Origin: Chara braunii
Lineage: Eukaryota > Streptophyta > Charophyceae > Charales > Characeae
Length of the DNA: 47,270 bases
Direction of reading: 5' to 3'
NCBI GenBank assembly: GCA_003427395.1
Contig: BFEA01000429.1
Coordinates: forward strand, 662,048 to 709,317
Below are positions 1 to 9,202 of this stretch, piece by piece. The translations under genes were made by a program, and so were the position numbers. The first letter of the stretch is position 1, and the number at the start of each line of letters is the position of its first letter. Under the pieces are notes generated by a model. It was not told the origin of the DNA and did not search any database. It saw only the letters and a list, made by a program, of their open reading frames with translations.

Positions 1-22
1 AAAAAAAAAAAAAAAAAAAAAA
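1..22. repeat. poly-A tract at window edge
   Basis: The window opens with 22 A residues followed by an A-rich AAG-containing stretch. It resembles the tail of a retroposed sequence whose body lies outside the window. Confidence 0.7.
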
Positions 23-74
23 CAAGAAAGAAAGAAACCGCCATGTGCTTGACTGAACTGCTAGAAAAAAGCCA

Positions 75-126
75 GCCCGAGTTTCAAACTGCTAAAACCA
101 GTTTCAACTGCAATTGAAACTCGGGC
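75..126. repeat. short inverted repeat (hairpin)
   Basis: GCCCGAGTTTCAA at 75-87 is perfectly complementary to TTGAAACTCGGGC at 114-126. The following stretch to about 175 repeats the phrase 'actgctaaaa...cagtttcaa', so this is probably a piece of a larger foldback element. Confidence 0.7.
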
Positions 127-199
127 CCTAACTAAACTGCTAAAAAGCAGTTTCAAATGCAATTACAAACTGTAACCCTGAGTGCGCCGTAGTTTTCTC

Positions 200-342
200 T
201 TTATTTTTTTAAGAAAAGCCCTATGCAAGGCCTCTATCCCAGTGGTGGTAAGAGAACCACGAGGGTTGAGGCTTTGGCTGTTGGGCTGCTCCGTCTATTG
301 GTGGGGAGCGCCACCTGCTGGAAACCAAGTCCAGCATCCCTT
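200..342 (-). mobile_element. retroposon fragment, family S (minus copy)
   Basis: Read on the minus strand, 342 to 291 carries a block that recurs at 21715-21770, 8017-8075, 6538-6580 and 3862-3914. It begins AAGGGATGCTGGAC and contains a GCTGGA/TCCAGC mini-hairpin. Downstream (280-215) it continues to match the copy at 21770-21850 (a GTTACCACC-like stretch followed by GGGATAGAG) and ends in an A-rich stretch, as a retroposon tail would. No protein is encoded. The family name S is mine. Confidence 0.55.
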
Positions 343-505
343 GGATACTTTAATCCAGTACAATGTTGTGGCTGTAGCCATTGGTGTTTCTACTCTGGAG
401 CACCCTCAATCAATTTTTAATTTTCATTTTTATTTTTTTAGCTGCTGATGGTCTATTCCCCAGCTTCCAGAAATGGAATAGAGGTCTTCTTCTTGAAGTA
501 GTAAT

Positions 506-644
506 AGCTCATACTCACACTAGGCCCTCAAAATCGCAAAGTAGCAAAATCAGCGGCTGGATCGAGTCCTCACTTTACAAGGACTCCATCTGGCCGCTGA
601 TTTTGCTATTTGCCAATTTTCAGGGCCTAGTGTGAGTATGCCCT
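506..644. mobile_element. foldback (MITE-like) element
   Basis: The left arm starting at about 507 (CATACTCACACTAGGCCCT) is the reverse complement of the right arm ending at about 643. The arms run roughly 60 bases each with a few mismatches and meet around 570-580. This is the usual form of a miniature inverted-repeat element. I could not fix a target-site duplication. Confidence 0.75.
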
Positions 645-785
645 TACTCTCCTTACAAGGTACGTATAGAGAGAGATCAGGTGTGTTTTTTTCCTTAAAG
701 GGCGACGGCCTTTTGATATCATCATCACTGAAGCTGACCGACCCCAGGTAATTCAGTTATTCTGGGCATCTGATTGTATCCGGTC

Positions 786-825
786 GGGATTGGAACTTGA
801 GTCTGTATTTCAACAGTTCACGGCT
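786..825 (-). repeat. tRNA-like 3' half, dispersed
   Basis: A phrase close to 'gggattggaacttgagtctg' followed by 'catttcaacag' recurs at 3093-3130. In the second copy its reverse complement contains a good T-arm/B-box (GGTTCGAATCC). It looks like the edge of a tRNA-derived short retroposon, not a working tRNA gene, because no complete cloverleaf is visible. Confidence 0.4.
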
Positions 826-829
826 AGGG

Positions 830-1740
830 TCGTTGATATCAGGTGTGTGTTTTGCTCCCACTGGACTGCGAGGATGGGAGATTTATATCCTGATGTTATT
901 ATAGCCTGTTTGGACAAGTGGTGTAAGTCAAGTGAGTGTGTGTGTTCCCTTGAGTAGGTTCAGTTAGACAGAGAGCACATCTGTTGCCGGCCAACTACCC
1001 GGGGGGTGATAGGAGCACCCCCCCATTTGGGGGCCGCCTTTTTTTTCGGAGAAAGATTATACACGTTCAGGGCAGGGCAGTTGGCATTTTCAGCTCAAGA
1101 ACGCAGGTACCAACCCGCCTCATCTCAGGGTTAATGGACGAGAGCACCCCACACTGGGAGACCTTTACTGTACCCAGCCGCACAGGCGTCACCCTTGGTC
1201 CCCCTGAGGTGCTGCAAGCAGCCCTTCCGTTCTCATCAAGAACTGCCTACCCCCAATGGGTGCAATTCATTGGGCCATCCCCCCAAAAGGGGTGTCTGAC
1301 CCTAGTGAGCAAATAATGCACTGTAGCCCAGCTGCTGGGCCACAGACAGCAGGTACAGATCTAATCCCAGCCAGCCAACCGTAGATGCTCCAGAGTGGTG
1401 CCAGCTGCAACCTTACCTTGACTCAAGTCAGCGGGCTCAGGACCCCCCTAGTCGACCGAGCACCATCCATCTAGTCTCGGACACGGAACCGGCAGCCTGG
1501 CCCTAAGCATCCACTTGGGCATGGCAGATATCCAACCTGCCCCTTAGCATCCAGGCGGGTTGAGTTGAAGTGCCAGCGGATACCGCGAGCACTCCAAGTG
1601 GGGCTGTTTTTTTGTTTCTCTTTTGGGAAAACTGCTCCTGGGTCACACTTTTAGTTTAAAACGGCAAAAAAAACACTAAATGGCAATGCCCTCATCGTTG
1701 AAGTTCAAATAGGCAAAAGAAACCTTATTTGGCATAAACA
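830..1740. other. no gene recognised
   Basis: A 110-codon open frame lies at 984-1316, but its composition and product resemble nothing I recognise. Nothing else stands out apart from local C and G runs (1010-1030, 1270-1290). Confidence 0.5.
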
Positions 1741-1746
1741 TCACTA

Positions 1747-1880
1747 ACAGTGCTGCTTCCACGAATGCATCTGCCCAGAATATTAGCTCGGTTCGTTCCT
1801 TGTTGTGTTGTTGTTGTTTTTTTGCTGCTGACACTTGATTTCGTGCCCTGCCAGTGAGCACAGGGCGTTTTCCACGGAGA
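1747..1880 (+). repeat. dispersed repeat T, copy 1
   Basis: 'gaatgcatctgcccagaat' (1764-1782) recurs in the same context at 2644-2662 and, diverged, at about 3258-3276. The neighbouring CCTGCCAGTGAGCACAGGGCG block (1849-1870) reappears near 3336-3360. The three copies suggest one short repeat family spaced through the first 3.4 kb. Confidence 0.55.
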
Positions 1881-1891
1881 ACAGACATGCA

Positions 1892-1925
1892 GGGACGAGG
1901 TCCCACTAGCAACGGGATAGGATAG
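1892..1925 (+). mobile_element. terminal motif of the GTCCCACTAG inverted-repeat family
   Basis: GGTCCCACTAGC at 1899-1910 is followed by a GGGATAGGAT stretch. The same terminus is found at 15375, 16493, 17648, 24749 and 25565, and inverted at 17791, 25695, 28042 and 28217. Only one end is visible here, so this is a solo or decayed end. Confidence 0.5.
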
Positions 1926-2320
1926 AAACGAGTTTGTGGGGCAGTTGAGTGACCCAAATCCTGCCGTGCACTACTCGTGATCCCACCGTCAGTATTTTAC
2001 ATGTATTACCCGAAAAAGTAAGGAGATCTTTGTTCCCCTCCTCCTCTCCTTAACACTGGGCATGCCCGTGCAAAGACAGCTTCCCGCCAGAATCTTTTGA
2101 ATCGGTTCGGGGTGTGGCCAACCCCAAACGAGGTTGGGGTCGGCCTTAGCCCACTGGATAGAAGATGTTCAGCATTTTACTTGCTGTTGTGCAATTATCT
2201 CATTGGGTGGAGCCCTCCTTCAATAACGGAGTCTACGAGGGTGTCAGGATCACTGCTGACAGAAGTCAATTTTATTCCAAAAAACTGTGGCGGTTACTTT
2301 GTTCAGTGTTTTTGCAACCA

Positions 2321-2352
2321 CAGCCATCAGATCATTTGTGATCTTATGGCTG
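2321..2352. repeat. hairpin
   Basis: CAGCCATCAGATCA (2321-2334) pairs with the segment ending TTATGGCTG (2338-2352) with one mismatch and a 3-base loop. Its function is unknown. Confidence 0.6.
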
Positions 2353-2681
2353 GGAAGCACTCTGCCATGATTTCCAGTGGGAGGTCTCTGTGTCTTTTTT
2401 TTTTTTTGGCCTTTTTCCTGTTTTCTCAGCCCAGAAATTCGTAATGAACGTGTCACACCAGATCGGCCACACTCCTATCCTACTGCTAATGGGACCTCGC
2501 CCCAGACAACAGAAAAAAAAAACCGGGACAGCTGAGACTTGCCAAAAACGAAAAGGAAAAAAAACGAAGTTGAAAAGCAGGCCGTGGTGGGGAGGGGGGG
2601 GGGAAGCCGTGAACGAGCAGGGCGTTCACAGTAGTGCCTCCAGGAATGCATCTGCCCAGAATCCCGCGCCGCCACGGCCAA

Positions 2682-3050
2682 GATGTCTCGGCCACACCCC
2701 AGATTGGCCACGACCGGGATGTTTCGGCTACACCCCAGATTGGCCATGGCCGAGATGTCTCGGCCTCATCCCAGACTGGCCACAGCCGAGATGTCTCGGC
2801 CACACCCCAGATTGGGCGCGGCTGAGATGTCTCGGCCACACCCCAGATTGGCCACGGGCGAGATGTCTCGGCCACACCCCAGATTGGCCACGGCCGAGAC
2901 GTCTCGGCCACACTCCAGATTGGCCACAGCCGAGATGTCTTGGCCACACCCCAGAGTGGCCACGGCCAAGATGTCTCGGCCACACCCCATATTGGCCACG
3001 GCCGAGATGTCTCGGCCACACCCCAGATTGGCCACAGCCCAGATGTCGCG
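2682..3050. repeat. 36-bp minisatellite, 10 copies
   Basis: Ten head-to-tail copies of a 36-bp unit (beginning GATGTCTCGGCCACACCCCA) run from 2682 to 3041, with a partial eleventh to 3050. Because 36 is divisible by three and the unit lacks stops, long 12-residue-repeat open frames appear on both strands. Those frames are by-products of the periodicity, and I do not call a protein. Confidence 0.95.
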
Positions 3051-3092
3051 TGGTGGGGTGTGGCGGGGCGCCCTAGACAATTCAGAATTAGG

Positions 3093-3130
3093 GGGATTCG
3101 AACCTGGGTCTGCATTTCAACAGTGCAGGG
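3093..3130 (-). repeat. tRNA-like 3' half, second copy
   Basis: The reverse complement contains CCAGGTTCGAATCCCCCTA, which looks like a T-arm with B-box. It matches the diverged copy at 786-825. It directly abuts the minisatellite and probably belongs to a tRNA-derived retroposon. Confidence 0.5.
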
Positions 3131-3244
3131 ATGGAGCCAAAGGAGAAAAAGGAAACAAAAAAAAAAACAAAAAAAAAAAAAGAAAGAAACGAGGAACTAT
3201 GAATCCACGGCGTGGGAAAGACCCTCACGTAGGTGGAAGTTACA

Positions 3245-3372
3245 CCAGTGCTTTGAGGAATGTATCTGGCCAGTATGTGAGGACCGTGAGACATGTCGTT
3301 TTTTTGGTTTGCTTTTTGTTGTGAGGTCCTGTAGTGCCCTGCCAGCCAGGCAGGGCGGATTCCACAGGAGGC
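3245..3372 (+). repeat. dispersed repeat T, copy 3
   Basis: This matches 1747-1880 in order: the GAATGTATCTGGCCAG segment, then the CCTGCCAGCCAGGCAGGGCG and TTCCACAGG segments. The middle copy at 2629-2664 retains only the first block. Confidence 0.5.
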
Positions 3373-3585
3373 ACTGTTATTATTGCCGTTTTGAACTAAG
3401 TTCGGGATGGATCTGCGGACGACTATTACGAACATTGGTTGTGACCCACGAGCTGTTGCCCCTCTTCTTTTTTTCCAGCAGGCGACCCTGGTCAAGGATT
3501 GGTCAAGCCGAGGAGTTCGGTTTCAAGTGCAGCCTGTTCAAGAGTCTCCCCAAGTGTACATGGAACCGTAAATCAAGTGTCAATT

Positions 3586-3715
3586 AATCACAATTTCTCA
3601 TTTAGTGCACACTTGAAACTCAAGTATTTTCAAGTGGTGTCGAACGAGGTAATCACAATTTTTTGTTTAGTGTGCACTTGAAACTCGAAGTATTTTCAAG
3701 TTATGTGGAACGAGG
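3586..3715. repeat. 65-bp tandem duplication
   Basis: Two adjacent copies (3586-3650 and 3651-3715) both start AATCACAATTT and end CGAACGAGG or GGAACGAGG. Each contains CACTTGAAACTC and TATTTTCAAGT. Confidence 0.85.
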
Positions 3716-3729
3716 CCCTAAGCCACAAC

Positions 3730-3914
3730 CATGAATAATGCAGCATACCGATATCCAGTACGGCGCACCAGAGTGCAGGCTCAAAGATTCGAACCCACAC
3801 CCTAAGCCACAAGAGTGCATAGCCAACCAGCTCGACCAACTGAGCTGGCCCTCCTTTAAATGGCTCCAATATATTGGTGGGAAGCTGCACGTGCTGGAAA
3901 TCGCGTCCAGCGCA
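3730..3914 (-). mobile_element. tRNA-derived retroposon fragment
   Basis: On the minus strand the conserved block of family S (3914-3862) is followed by a tRNA-like segment. That segment has an A-box-like AGCTCAGTTGGTCGAGC at 3829-3845 and a B-box-like GGGTTCGAATC at 3786-3796, about 35 bases apart as in an internal pol III promoter. No complete tRNA fold with acceptor stem is visible, so I call a SINE-like remnant. The opposite order is possible: an S-family end next to an unrelated tRNA relic. Confidence 0.5.
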
Positions 3915-4091
3915 TTTGCGACACAGTGTATGATTTTGACAGGAGAGCGCATCTGCTCTCTATGAGAAGGACATGGGTGTGGGAGAGATTTAGGGCCTGG
4001 CTCCACCAGCGGACCAATCAAAATTTGCCGTGGCGAGTGCTCAATCATCCCTCCACCACCTCACCCAACTCACACTCTCACCAAAAGGTCG

Positions 4092-4342
4092 TGCCACTTA
4101 GATCTGGTGGGACAGTACGCAGACAGACGCAGACTCACCTTGTCTGGTGGGTCCCGACAAGGAGGAACCGCAACTCCAAAAACGTTGACCGTGCCCCCTG
4201 AATCTGTTGGGGCAGTAGGCAGAGAGCCGCATACTCAAATTATCTGCCAGCCATAGGTCCCGGCAGGCAGGCGCAGACTCACCGTATCTGGTGGGTCCCG
4301 GCAGGGAGTCACCACAACAACAAAAACGTTGGCCATGCTGAG
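4092..4342. repeat. tandem duplication, about 120-150 bp
   Basis: Segments 4092-4195 and 4200-4342 share, in order, ATCTGGTGGG or ATCTGTTGGG, CAGACTCACC, a TCTGGTGGGTCCCG block, and CAAAAACGTTG followed by CC or CCATG. The copies differ by insertions. Confidence 0.65.
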
Positions 4343-4701
4343 CGCAATGACCTAAACAGCAGTCTAACAGCTCAACAAAATGGCAGTCGTGTCAGACAGT
4401 GGTGGTGAGGTTGTAGAGCAACGCCCCACTCGCCAAAAGTCATATAATCGGGAGGCATAGAGTCGTACTTTTTAACGCCTCTGTGCAAAAATGGCGGGAA
4501 AGTGTTTTACAGGCTGCAAGAATGACGCCAAAAACCAATTTGGGGCCTGCAGCACTTTTTTGCCCATTTGGGGCCAATTAGAGGGCATAATTCAGCAATT
4601 CCTATTGGTAGAAAATTCATTTGGCACCAGGATCAGATCATCATCAGGTTATCATCAAAGGTGCTCGTCGTCAATACCATCATCGCCTTTTTGTCATCAC
4701 A

Positions 4702-4713
4702 GGGCGCTGTGCG

Positions 4714-4754
<41 letters not shown>

Positions 4755-5115
4755 TCATCATCATTAGTGATGCTCGCCATCATCACCATCATCATCGTCA
4801 TCATCGTCATCATCAAATCATCATCATTAGTGATGCTCGCCATCACCACCATCATCATCCTGTTGAAATTACAGGGCGCTGTGCATCAGCATCGTCAGCA
4901 TCAGCATCAGCATCATCAGTATCTATCATCATTAATAGTTTGTAATCATAGGGTCGGTGCTGCTCTTTAGTATGATCAGCATCATCATTCTGTCTTTATT
5001 CTCATCATTACCATCATCACCATCCGTTTGACATCACTAGATGCTGCCTGTCACATCAGCAGGTGAGTTGGTCGTTACCATCATCCTAATCATCATCATT
5101 TTCAGGGTGCTGTTC
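4702..5115. repeat. CAT/ATC trinucleotide-rich microsatellite
   Basis: Long runs of ATC repeats occur at 4714-4760 and 4778-4858, with diluted runs to about 5115. 'aaatcatcatcattagtgatgc' is duplicated near 4751 and 4815. His/Ser/Ile-rich open frames across it are microsatellite artefacts. Confidence 0.9.
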
Positions 5116-5270
5116 ACCGTCATCAACAAAATCCAAACAAAAAAAAAAACTCATCTACCTTTTCTCCATCACGATTTTTGGAATTTTTTATTGGAAGTGT
5201 TTTTCCTTTCTCTACTACTAATTTCTAATTCTCCTTCGGGCACACTAATGAATTATTTTTGAGCGGGTGG

Positions 5271-5990
5271 GGGGTTGGGGTTGTAAGGAGGAGAGCTCTA
5301 CTCTGCAGGGGCTTCACAAGGTGGGGGGTGAAATGCCCTGGAGGGAGTGGGGGCAGATTTTGGGGGATGCCCTATTCTGGGGCTGGGAGAGATGTATGGG
5401 GTGAGATCATATCCCAGCGGAGGCAGTTTGGGGTAAGGGGTCGGCTGAGGCATACTTTGGGTGGGACTGGATGCCTTTGTGGAAGATGGGGGAGGAAGCA
5501 GGTATGTCCCAAGTTGGGGCCGATAAGGGAAGCTTGTGATCAGGGCCGTCCTTTTTGGTGGAGGCAGCGGAGGGACAGGGGGAGATGGAGGAAAGGGGGG
5601 GGAGATAATCCACAGAAACGTCCAGAATTCGGATACTCCTCTTAAACATAAACAAATTGTGGGTTGGTTCTAAGGGGGAGAGCTCTACTCTGCAAGAGCT
5701 TCACAAGGAAGGAGGTGATTGCCCTGAAGGGAGATGGGGGAGATTTTGGGGGATGCTCTATTCTGGGGCTGGGGGAGATGTATGGGTCGGCATCATATCC
5801 CAGCGGGGGCAGACAAGGGCAAGGGATTGGCAGAGGCATTCTTTGGGTGGGAACTGGATGCCTTTGTGGGAGTAGGGGGAAAACGGGTCTGTCCCAAGTT
5901 GGGGCCGATGAGGAGTGCCCGTGATTAGGGGCGGTCCTTTTTGGCGGAGGCAGTGGTGGGGAAGGGGGATGAGGGGGACAGGGGGGTGTT
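5271..5990. repeat. G-rich tandem duplication, about 387 bp offset
   Basis: Two direct copies (about 5271-5600 and 5658-5990) share GAGAGCTCTACTCTGCA, ATTTTGGGGGATGC, CATATCCCAGCGG, GTCCCAAGTTGGGGCCGAT and CGGTCCTTTTTGG in the same order. The plus strand is strongly G-rich throughout. No convincing coding frame spans it. Confidence 0.9.
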
Positions 5991-6194
5991 TCTATACTTC
6001 TTGATTTTTCTGAGTTCTCAAAACAAGTACCCTTGTTATTCCTGGTAGTTTGAAGAATCTCTCGGGACTCTGAGGGTTTGTTGGCAGCTTGTACGAATCT
6101 ACACTGGAATCAGACTGTTATATTCAGGATCCGTAGTTGTTCAACGTCAGAACGATGCTGGCCGAAGTCGGGGTGATGCCTTGTAACTTGCCAA

Positions 6195-6352
6195 AGGTGA
6201 GGGCATGAGGCCTTGTAGAGAGATCTGGGGATGCTATGCGGGGGCATCATAAAGGACAGTTGGGGGTTGCTGACATAGGACGACACTGGCCGGAGCTGGA
6301 GTGAGTCGCGTCGCTCTGTAATCTAGTAGAAAGGGGGCGTGAGGCCTAGATG
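6195..6352 (+). repeat. dispersed direct repeat U, copy 1
   Basis: This is similar to 7262-7425. Shared in order: AGAGAGATCTGGGGATGCT, a GGGTTGCT stretch, GACGACACTGGC or GATGACGCTGGC, and a GAGT block ending GCTCTGTAA. Confidence 0.75.
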
Positions 6353-6537
6353 AGTCTGTCAGAGAATAAGTCGGTTTTAGTGTGTATTGTTATGATCTGT
6401 TGGAAACCCCTTACATACTCGAGTGTTCGGAAAACTGCGGTGGATTTCAGGAGGTTTTTAGTGATCTTAAAAGGAGGCCAGAATTGCCGATATAGCACAG
6501 TCTTCTATATGTCTTCATACTAATCATCATCATCATA

Positions 6538-6580
6538 TGAGGGACGCTGAGCCTGGTTCTCAGCATGTTCGGTTCGGTCA
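6538..6580 (+). mobile_element. family S block, partial
   Basis: GAGGGACGCTGAGCCTGGTT followed by CTCAGCATG matches the start of the family S block, including its GCTGAG/CTCAGC mini-hairpin. Confidence 0.5.
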
Positions 6581-6676
6581 CTCCGGGTAGACTGTGAGGA
6601 CCCCAGCCTCAAGTTTCTTGTTGATAATATCAGCCTTGGGCACTTGGCCCGTGTTTAAAAATAAAATTAAAAAAAA

Positions 6677-6679
<3 letters not shown>

Positions 6680-6715
<36 letters not shown>

Positions 6716-6720
6716 CGACG
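6680..6720. repeat. (CAA)n microsatellite
   Basis: About twelve CAA units follow an A-rich stretch. Confidence 0.95.
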
Positions 6721-6829
6721 ACTGGGACCTGACTTGCAAAGGGGCGGCAGGTTAAAACTAAATGAGGAGCCGCAGCCGGGTTCAATAGATTTACTATTTC
6801 TAGCTGAGACATCAAAGGAGTTCCAACTG

Positions 6830-7041
6830 CCATTTCGTCAAAATGGACATTTTTTATTTTTTAAACGAAATTGAAACCGAGTTTTTTGGCCCATAACTCG
6901 TCAAAATTTGTTGTTCCTAAGGGTCCGGCGTTTGTAAAACGCTGGATCCTCAGGAACAACAAATTTTGACGAGTTTTCGGCCAAAAAACTCGGTTTCAAT
7001 TTCGTTCAAAAAATAAAAAATTGTTCATTTTGACGAAATGG
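6830..7041. mobile_element. near-perfect foldback element, about 212 bp
   Basis: The left half starting CCATTTCGTCAAAATGGACA at 6830 is the reverse complement of the right half ending at 7041, with only a few mismatches and small indels. The arms are about 100 bases and meet at a GGCGTTT/AAACGC centre near 6929-6942. Such symmetry without coding capacity fits a recently formed MITE or foldback transposon. Transcribed, it would form one long hairpin. Confidence 0.9.
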
Positions 7042-7261
7042 TCGTTTTCCCATCTTTGCTATTTGCAGAGTAGTGGTAGGTCACACCGGTGCGTGTGGTA
7101 CTTGAACTCCTCCGCCGGCTTGCAGCTCGGCAATAACATTCAAGAACCTGAGGCAAACCACTTTCTGAAGTTAGTTTTTCGCAGAGATCTTTTTCCTATT
7201 CTTGGCGCGAGAGTAAGTTCTCGAATTTTCGAAGGCTGATTCTCAAGGTAAGTTACCTGCA

Positions 7262-7425
7262 ATGCAGGAGCGTGAGGCCTAGAAGAGAGATCTGGGGATG
7301 CTTTGGGGTGGCCATTCCACGGGACATCCAAGGGTTGCTAACAGGATGACGCTGGCAGGAGTTGGGGTGAGTTGCGTTGCTCTGTAACCCAAGCAGGAAG
7401 TGGGGGTGTGATGCCCGGAAGAGCT
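7262..7425 (+). repeat. dispersed direct repeat U, copy 2
   Basis: Second copy of the segment at 6195-6352, about 1.07 kb away and separated from it by the foldback at 6830-7041. Confidence 0.75.
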
Positions 7426-7575
7426 CGGCAGTGAGTAAGACAGCTTTGGAGGACTTTGGAAGGGTTTGTGAGGGATTTTGACGGTTTTGGAACATTTGCA
7501 ACACCTTTGTGGCCTATTCTCATGCTCTCTGAATTACTGTAAGTGTTCTTCAGTACGGGAGAAGGATATGGGTGG

Positions 7576-7905
7576 ATTTCACGCGTCCTACTAGTGAGGG
7601 GGCTAGCTGGTAGGATGGGAGTAGGGCATAGCAGCAGCAGAGATGGTGGCTCTGCTGCGGTCACTCTTGCCGGAGTGAGGTAAAGAGGTTTGATGGGGGT
7701 CTTTCTGAGTTGTTTTCTGAATTCTTGTTGTAGTCACGAAACGTTTTTGAAATTTTGCCTAGGTGAGTGGGTGAAGAAGGTTGGATATCAAGCGTCCTAC
7801 TAGTGCGGGGGCTAGCTGGTAAGATGGTAATAAAGTACAGCAACAGCAGAGATGGTGACGCTGCTGCGGTAAGACTTGCCGGAGTGGGGATAGGGGTCTG
7901 AATTT
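7576..7905. repeat. tandem duplication, about 210 bp period
   Basis: GCGTCCTACTAGTG, GGGGCTAGCTGG, GCAGAGATGGTG and CTTGCCGGAGTG recur in order at 7583-7680 and 7792-7890. Confidence 0.85.
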
Positions 7906-8016
7906 TTCTGAAGTCTGACATAGTTACTTGATAAGTAACTCAACTTTTCTTAGCCAAAGTCGGGTAATGGCCCTGGTATTTCAATTTTCATATAGCGCAT
8001 TCTCAGTTGTATTTCA

Positions 8017-8097
8017 AAGGGACGCTGAGCCCGGTTCTCAGCACGTGTTGCTCCCCACGAATAGATTGGAGCTTTTGTCCCAAAAAAAAAAAAAAAA
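8017..8097 (+). mobile_element. family S retroposon 3' end with poly-A
   Basis: The block beginning AAGGGACGCTGAGCCCGG at 8017 matches the copies at 21715, 291 and 6540. It runs through CTCCCCACGAATAGATTGGA and is followed at 8082-8097 by 16 A residues. Another copy also ends in poly-A, which supports retroposition in this orientation. Confidence 0.65.
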
Positions 8098-8473
8098 GGT
8101 AAGTTACTTCAAACTTGCTCACCCGACGGGACGTGCGGAAGACCGAAGTAACTCACCTGGTAAGGAAGAAAAGTTGTGGATACGAACTTGGATGTTGTAC
8201 TAACCATGCTGCTTCTCAGGCAACGAGTCAGGGCATTTCGAGCGAACTATTTGTAGGATATAGTGATTCTTAGTGGAAGCTCATCGGGTTGACCATAGTC
8301 GAGAGGGCTGCTTAATCAACGAAAGGCTAAAGTAACATTGGGCCGATAGGAGCAGGGGAAGGGGAACGAACTCGAACCTGCAAAACAGAGTAGCGGGTGC
8401 CCGTGCGCTGTGTCTGAAGAACCTTCGGGGTAGTCGGGTAGTCTCGGCCTCAATCAGGCGAATGCTGTAACCG

Positions 8474-8579
8474 GAATCGATCTTGGATTGGGAGGTGCGT
8501 TGTGTTGAGTCAGGACTTCTGGGCCGAAATCGATCTTGGCTTGGGAAGGAGCGCTTTGCTGAGTCAGGACTTCTGGGAC
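8474..8579. repeat. 53-bp tandem duplication
   Basis: ATCGATCTTGG, GGAAGGAGCG or GGAGGTGCGT, and TGAGTCAGGACTTCTGGG occur twice, 53 bp apart. Confidence 0.85.
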
Positions 8580-8716
8580 TTAGGGTTTGGCGGAACCACC
8601 CGAGCAACCGGTTTTGCTATAGGCAGGAGGATTCAAAGTTATCAAGGTACAACTCCATAGCCGGTTTCAGACGAGGATAGCGCATTAATCTAGTAAGTTG
8701 AGATACATCTATATAA

Positions 8717-9202
8717 ATGTGGGATTATTTGAAGGAGAGGCAGGGGACTGTGGAGTTTGAGGGAAAGTCGACGTTGGCTTCGCCTCCTCCGCTCGGTCTC
8801 TTCGTTAGTGAAGCTCTCGCCACGCTAGAAGCACTTGTAGGAGGTCTAGATGTTCAGGAAGGTAACAGGGAGAGACCGCTAGCCTTCAGTAAGCGTCTAG
8901 ATGCCTTTCTCGTCCTGGATAGGGAAGAAGGGTCATTGTCTCAGCCAGAGGATGCTGGGCTCCTTGACGGATGGGACATCGCAGACATTAGGAGAAGGAA
9001 GGAAGGAATGGGTTGGGTTAGAGAAACAAGAAGGGACGAGTTCCCAGTCAACTACTTGGGTACTCGTAGCTTCTGCTTCCTGGCGGGAGAGCAACCGGTC
9101 TGGGTTGTCAATAAAGGGTTTTGGCGTCGAGGGAGGGATGATTGGCTCTTCGGGCATATCCTCGGATTCTCGACTCGTTCCAAGACTCACAAAGGAGGCT
9201 AG
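8717..9202 (+). CDS. unrecognised open frame, 5' part of a possible frameshifted gene
   Basis: An ATG-initiated frame of 161 codons, mixed in composition and not repeat-driven. It has an acidic/hydrophobic stretch (residues about 25-50: GLFVSEALATLEALVGGLD) and a basic segment near residue 90. It overlaps another plus-strand frame (8901-9668) whose second half also looks protein-like, so a single-base indel or an intron between about 9100 and 9200 may divide one original protein of roughly 300 residues. An opposite-strand frame is also open, so strand is not certain. A TATATAAATG string sits directly at the start, too close to be a TATA box for this ATG. I recognise no family. Confidence 0.35.
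   Translation: MWDYLKERQGTVEFEGKSTLASPPPLGLFVSEALATLEALVGGLDVQEGNRERPLAFSKRLDAFLVLDREEGSLSQPEDAGLLDGWDIADIRRRKEGMGWVRETRRDEFPVNYLGTRSFCFLAGEQPVWVVNKGFWRRGRDDWLFGHILGFSTRSKTHKGG

Noticed and set aside
2390-3324. Open frames of 97-228 codons over the minisatellite on both strands
   Set aside because: They simply translate a stop-free 36-bp repeat; frames are open on both strands and extend into low-complexity flanks.
3780-3856. Working tRNA gene
   Set aside because: A- and B-box-like sequence is present, but acceptor and anticodon stems do not pair.
4491-4970. His/Ile-rich protein
   Set aside because: Produced by the CAT/ATC trinucleotide repeat.
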